NCBI GenBank assembly: GCA_030634715.1
Contig: DAOWAG010000033.1
Coordinates: 1 to 8,981 of the forward strand
Source: Candidatus Aegiribacteria sp.
GTDB lineage: Bacteria; Fermentibacterota; Fermentibacteria; Fermentibacterales; Fermentibacteraceae
Reading direction: 5' to 3'
Length of the DNA: 8,981 nt
The stretch's first letter is position 1. Each line of letters begins with the position of its first letter. Shown in pieces: positions 6,697 to 8,981 of the stretch. Under the pieces are notes generated by a model. It did not search any database. It was not told where the DNA came from and was given only the letters and a program-made list of their open reading frames with translations. The position numbers were made by a program, and so were the translations under genes.

Positions 6697-8981
6697 GCCA
6701 TTTCCAGTATTCTCGGGGTACCCGGAATCAGATCTGAAACTGGAGTAATTTTCAGCATTACAGTACCGCTCATTCCACCAAGATCCAGATCGTAATGCCA
6801 TTCGAGTTTACCCACATAATTGCTGCTGTATCTGCCGAACAGATCTCCCGATACCGCTGCTTCTGTCCAGGTATGACCGTTATCAGTGCTGAATGTTACA
6901 TGCAGATCCAGAGACCGTTCATCAGGATCTGATAACTCGTATGAAACGTATACCGTTCTGGTTTCAACAGAGATATCACTGACAGCAGCCTGCATTACTG
7001 ACGGAGTTCTGGAATTATCCAGTGAAAGCGGTCCTGCAACTGCAGAGAAGACCGTATCTCCATCAATCGCGGCCAGCCTTATTTCCAGTTCCGCTCTTTC
7101 CATCCCCGGAAGATCCTCAGTACTGTTCCAGCCGACGTTGAAGTTTTGCGATGTAGAAGTGCGGAACTCTCTTGTGTCCAGACCAGCAGCCGAGATCCAG
7201 GAAACCGAACCAACAAGTCTGTATTCGAGGTCAAGAAGAATCTCATCACCCTCCGGATCTGTGATCTGGAAGATGACTGGAACCAGCGCTCTGAACGTCT
7301 CCCATCTGCCGGGATAGGTAATCGTAATGGATGGAGGTCTATTGTTGTCCAGATGGAATGGAGAGGATGGAACAGCAATACCTCTGTCGAGATCCTCGGG
7401 AATTGCTCTGAAACGCACCTGATTACCTTCGAATCCAGGGGCATCAATTTCCGATTCCCAAATTATATCGTACTGATAAGTACCTACTGAAGGAATTGAA
7501 CTCTCTGATACCGTTGCAGTTCGCCAGTATGCTCCACCGTCAAGAGAATACTCGTAATGCACTTCAAGCGGATCTTCCTCCGGATCTGCCAATCTGACTC
7601 CTAGCGATATTCGACCTGAGACTTCTACCTCTGGCGCAATGATCTGGCCTGATGGAAGCCTGTCTGAGTCAAGATGAAGATTGCCCAGTATGCTCCATTG
7701 TCCCGGATCTGAATCAGCTGCTCTTACCCTGAGAGAAATATTCTCAATGTCAACATGACCGAGATCATGGGCAGCGTTCCATGTAACCGGTTCACCATAG
7801 AACCATGGTGCAATCTCGAAAATACTACCTCTGAGGTGAGCACTTCTCCAGGTTGTCTGACCATCAATTGAATACTGAGCCTGAAGCTGAATTATATCAC
7901 CCTCGGGATCGTCTACAGAGTAATGGATAATATAATTTCCTTCTGATTCTTCCCTTGATGCGGATAGATAAAGTGATGGAGGGATGTTGTTGTCCACACG
8001 AAAGATGTTTGATAGACCACTGACGCCCGGACCATCCATACAGTAAGGCGTTATTCTCAGAACGCACTCGGGTATATCCTGACCGGGCAGGTCTTCATCA
8101 CTGAACCACAGCACACTTGATCCATCGTCTCTGAAGCTGTTTGTCCCAATCCATGTGTATCCTGAATTTGTAGAATAAGCCAGTGAGATTCCAGTAATGT
8201 TACTGCCGCTGATCTGATAGGGTAGGGTAACTGCTCCGGAGCATTCTTCTGAAATCACATTCGCGCAGATAACAGGAAGAAAGGAAACACCAAAACTTCC
8301 TGAATTAGCTTCATCGCAAAGCATCTGCGGCCATGGACCTGGATGCATGCCAATTCTGGAGATTGTATATGCTGCAAGCTTGCCTGTTCTTCCGAGCACA
8401 ACAAGTTCCAGGTCCCCATCTCCGTCAATATCACCCGCTGCAGGAGGGACAGACACAGGTTGGCCGAATGCAATTGGAAATCCCTGTATTATCCGTCCTT
8501 CTGCGTTCCATCCGTAAACACTGCCGTTGTCCGTTCCGACTATAACTCCCATTCCGCCGCTCGTTCTGGCAATTATGGGAGAAGTCGGACGACCATCTGT
8601 GAAATTGGGCCAGCGCCAGGCTCCGGCAAGTCTGCCGTCACCATTAAGCAGTGTTACCGTACTGTCAATGCAGGAAACAGCTATCTGAAGCTCTGTTTTA
8701 TCGAAATCAAGACGTCCAACGGCAAAAGGTCCTGTGATGCATCTGTCATCAAGGAAAAAGGGCCACCCATCGATGCCATTGCCACTCATGCTCACAGCGT
8801 ACAGTCTCTTGTTATGAGTCGCGAATAGAACATCTCCCAGACCGTCAGCATCGATATCTGCAGTTACAGGAATACTCCCTGATGAATAACCCGTGTTGAT
8901 AGGCCAGCCAGGTGAAACAGATCCGTCTATGGAAAGTACATATATCCTTGTATTGACAAGAGCGCATACGAGGGAATATCC
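6687..8981 (-). CDS. Large FG-GAP/propeller-like and Ig-like repeat protein (partial, N-terminus missing)
   Basis: The frame is open from the right edge to a TAA at 6687, giving 764 residues; the true start lies outside the window. The GTG at 8795 falls mid-repeat and is not a start. Residues about 1-210 form roughly four propeller-type repeats of about 48 residues, with patterns such as SVYGWNAEGRIIQGFPI and acidic calcium-loop motifs DIDADGLGD (42-50) and DIDGDGDLE (184-192). Residues about 250-764 form five beta-sandwich repeats of about 108 residues with recurring DPEGD, 'YS.DGG..W' and linker VDNN.PPS. Such proteins are generally exported and found at the cell surface or extracellularly, but no signal peptide can be checked here. 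The C-terminus ends ILEMALR and shows no obvious type IX sorting domain or membrane anchor. No enzymatic residues are visible. The ligand or function is unknown. Confidence 0.8.
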   Translation of the reverse strand, partial: GYSLVCALVNTRIYVLSIDGSVSPGWPINTGYSSGSIPVTADIDADGLGDVLFATHNKRLYAVSMSGNGIDGWPFFLDDRCITGPFAVGRLDFDKTELQIAVSCIDSTVTLLNGDGRLAGAWRWPNFTDGRPTSPIIARTSGGMGVIVGTDNGSVYGWNAEGRIIQGFPIAFGQPVSVPPAAGDIDGDGDLELVVLGRTGKLAAYTISRIGMHPGPWPQMLCDEANSGSFGVSFLPVICANVISEECSGAVTLPYQISGSNITGISLAYSTNSGYTWIGTNSFRDDGSSVLWFSDEDLPGQDIPECVLRITPYCMDGPGVSGLSNIFRVDNNIPPSLYLSASREESEGNYIIHYSVDDPEGDIIQLQAQYSIDGQTTWRSAHLRGSIFEIAPWFYGEPVTWNAAHDLGHVDIENISLRVRAADSDPGQWSILGNLHLDSDRLPSGQIIAPEVEVSGRISLGVRLADPEEDPLEVHYEYSLDGGAYWRTATVSESSIPSVGTYQYDIIWESEIDAPGFEGNQVRFRAIPEDLDRGIAVPSSPFHLDNNRPPSITITYPGRWETFRALVPVIFQITDPEGDEILLDLEYRLVGSVSWISAAGLDTREFRTSTSQNFNVGWNSTEDLPGMERAELEIRLAAIDGDTVFSAVAGPLSLDNSRTPSVMQAAVSDISVETRTVYVSYELSDPDERSLDLHVTFSTDNGHTWTEAAVSGDLFGRYSSNYVGKLEWHYDLDLGGMSGTVMLKITPVSDLIPGTPRILEMALR
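6690..8237 (-). repeat. Five tandem Ig/FnIII-like protein repeats
   Basis: Within the large repeat protein, the linker motif recurs as RVDNNIPPS, LDSDRLPS, LDNNRPPS and LDNSRTPS, at spacings of 108, 107 and 110 residues. Each unit then shows a DP[ED]-containing strand (VDDPEGD, LADPEED, ITDPEGD, LSDPDER) and a Y/F-S-DG/NG...W strand (YSIDGQTTW, YSLDGGAYW, FSTDNGHTW). A shorter first unit lacks the opening linker. The copies are diverged, so the DNA itself is not visibly repetitive. Confidence 0.75.

Noticed and set aside
6687..8795. Repeat-protein start at GTG 8795
   Set aside because: The frame continues open to the window end and the upstream residues continue the same propeller repeats, including a DxDxDG loop.
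8343..8828. Plus-strand 161-residue frame in the repeat-protein region (also 6886-7317 and 7146-7490)
   Set aside because: These are antisense shadows of the large minus-strand gene, which shows clear protein repeats. Their composition is not protein-like.

Overview
The window looks like a bacterial chromosome segment of moderate GC with five substantial protein genes, plus the tail of a toxin-antitoxin pair at the left edge. I saw no rRNA, tRNA, CRISPR array or insertion sequence. The gene types (long-form fused formiminotransferase-cyclodeaminase, fused transketolase, flavin-dependent thymidylate synthase, and a large repeat protein with FG-GAP-like and Ig-like repeats) would suit an uncultured member of the Bacteroidota/Fermentibacterota side of bacteria. 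This is inference from style and not a firm placement.

Layout from left to right. (i) 1-363, plus strand: the last codons of a probable antitoxin, then a complete RelE/ParE-family toxin. (ii) 364-456: a short convergent gap holding an imperfect inverted repeat. (iii) 457-4088, minus strand: an apparent two-gene operon, formiminotransferase-cyclodeaminase followed by transketolase. The transketolase start (TTG) overlaps the upstream stop. (iv) 4089-4203: a divergent intergenic region. (v) 4204-6694, plus strand: a compact, signal-less GH84 O-GlcNAcase-like glycosidase, then a tandem-domain ThyX one base after the glycosidase stop. (vi) 6687-8981, minus strand: the C-terminal 764 residues of a large repeat protein whose start lies beyond the window. 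Its stop overlaps the thyX stop by 8 bases, tail to tail.

Two observations stand out. The transketolase frame is intact over about 641 codons except for one in-frame TAG at codon 59, exactly where the family has a conserved Tyr. The first conventional start after it (GTG at 2010) would discard essential thiamine-site segments. This is therefore a fresh nonsense mutation, a sequence error or a read-through codon. Second, the ThyX protein carries two ThyX-like halves whose signature residues are split: the N half keeps the S..x.SQRY part and the C half keeps RHR and the LRxDSHAQWxI part. This suggests one composite active site.

Formiminotransferase-cyclodeaminase (makes 5,10-methenyl-THF) and ThyX (consumes 5,10-methylene-THF) both belong to folate one-carbon metabolism. 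The glycosidase and the repeat protein have no obvious link to them.
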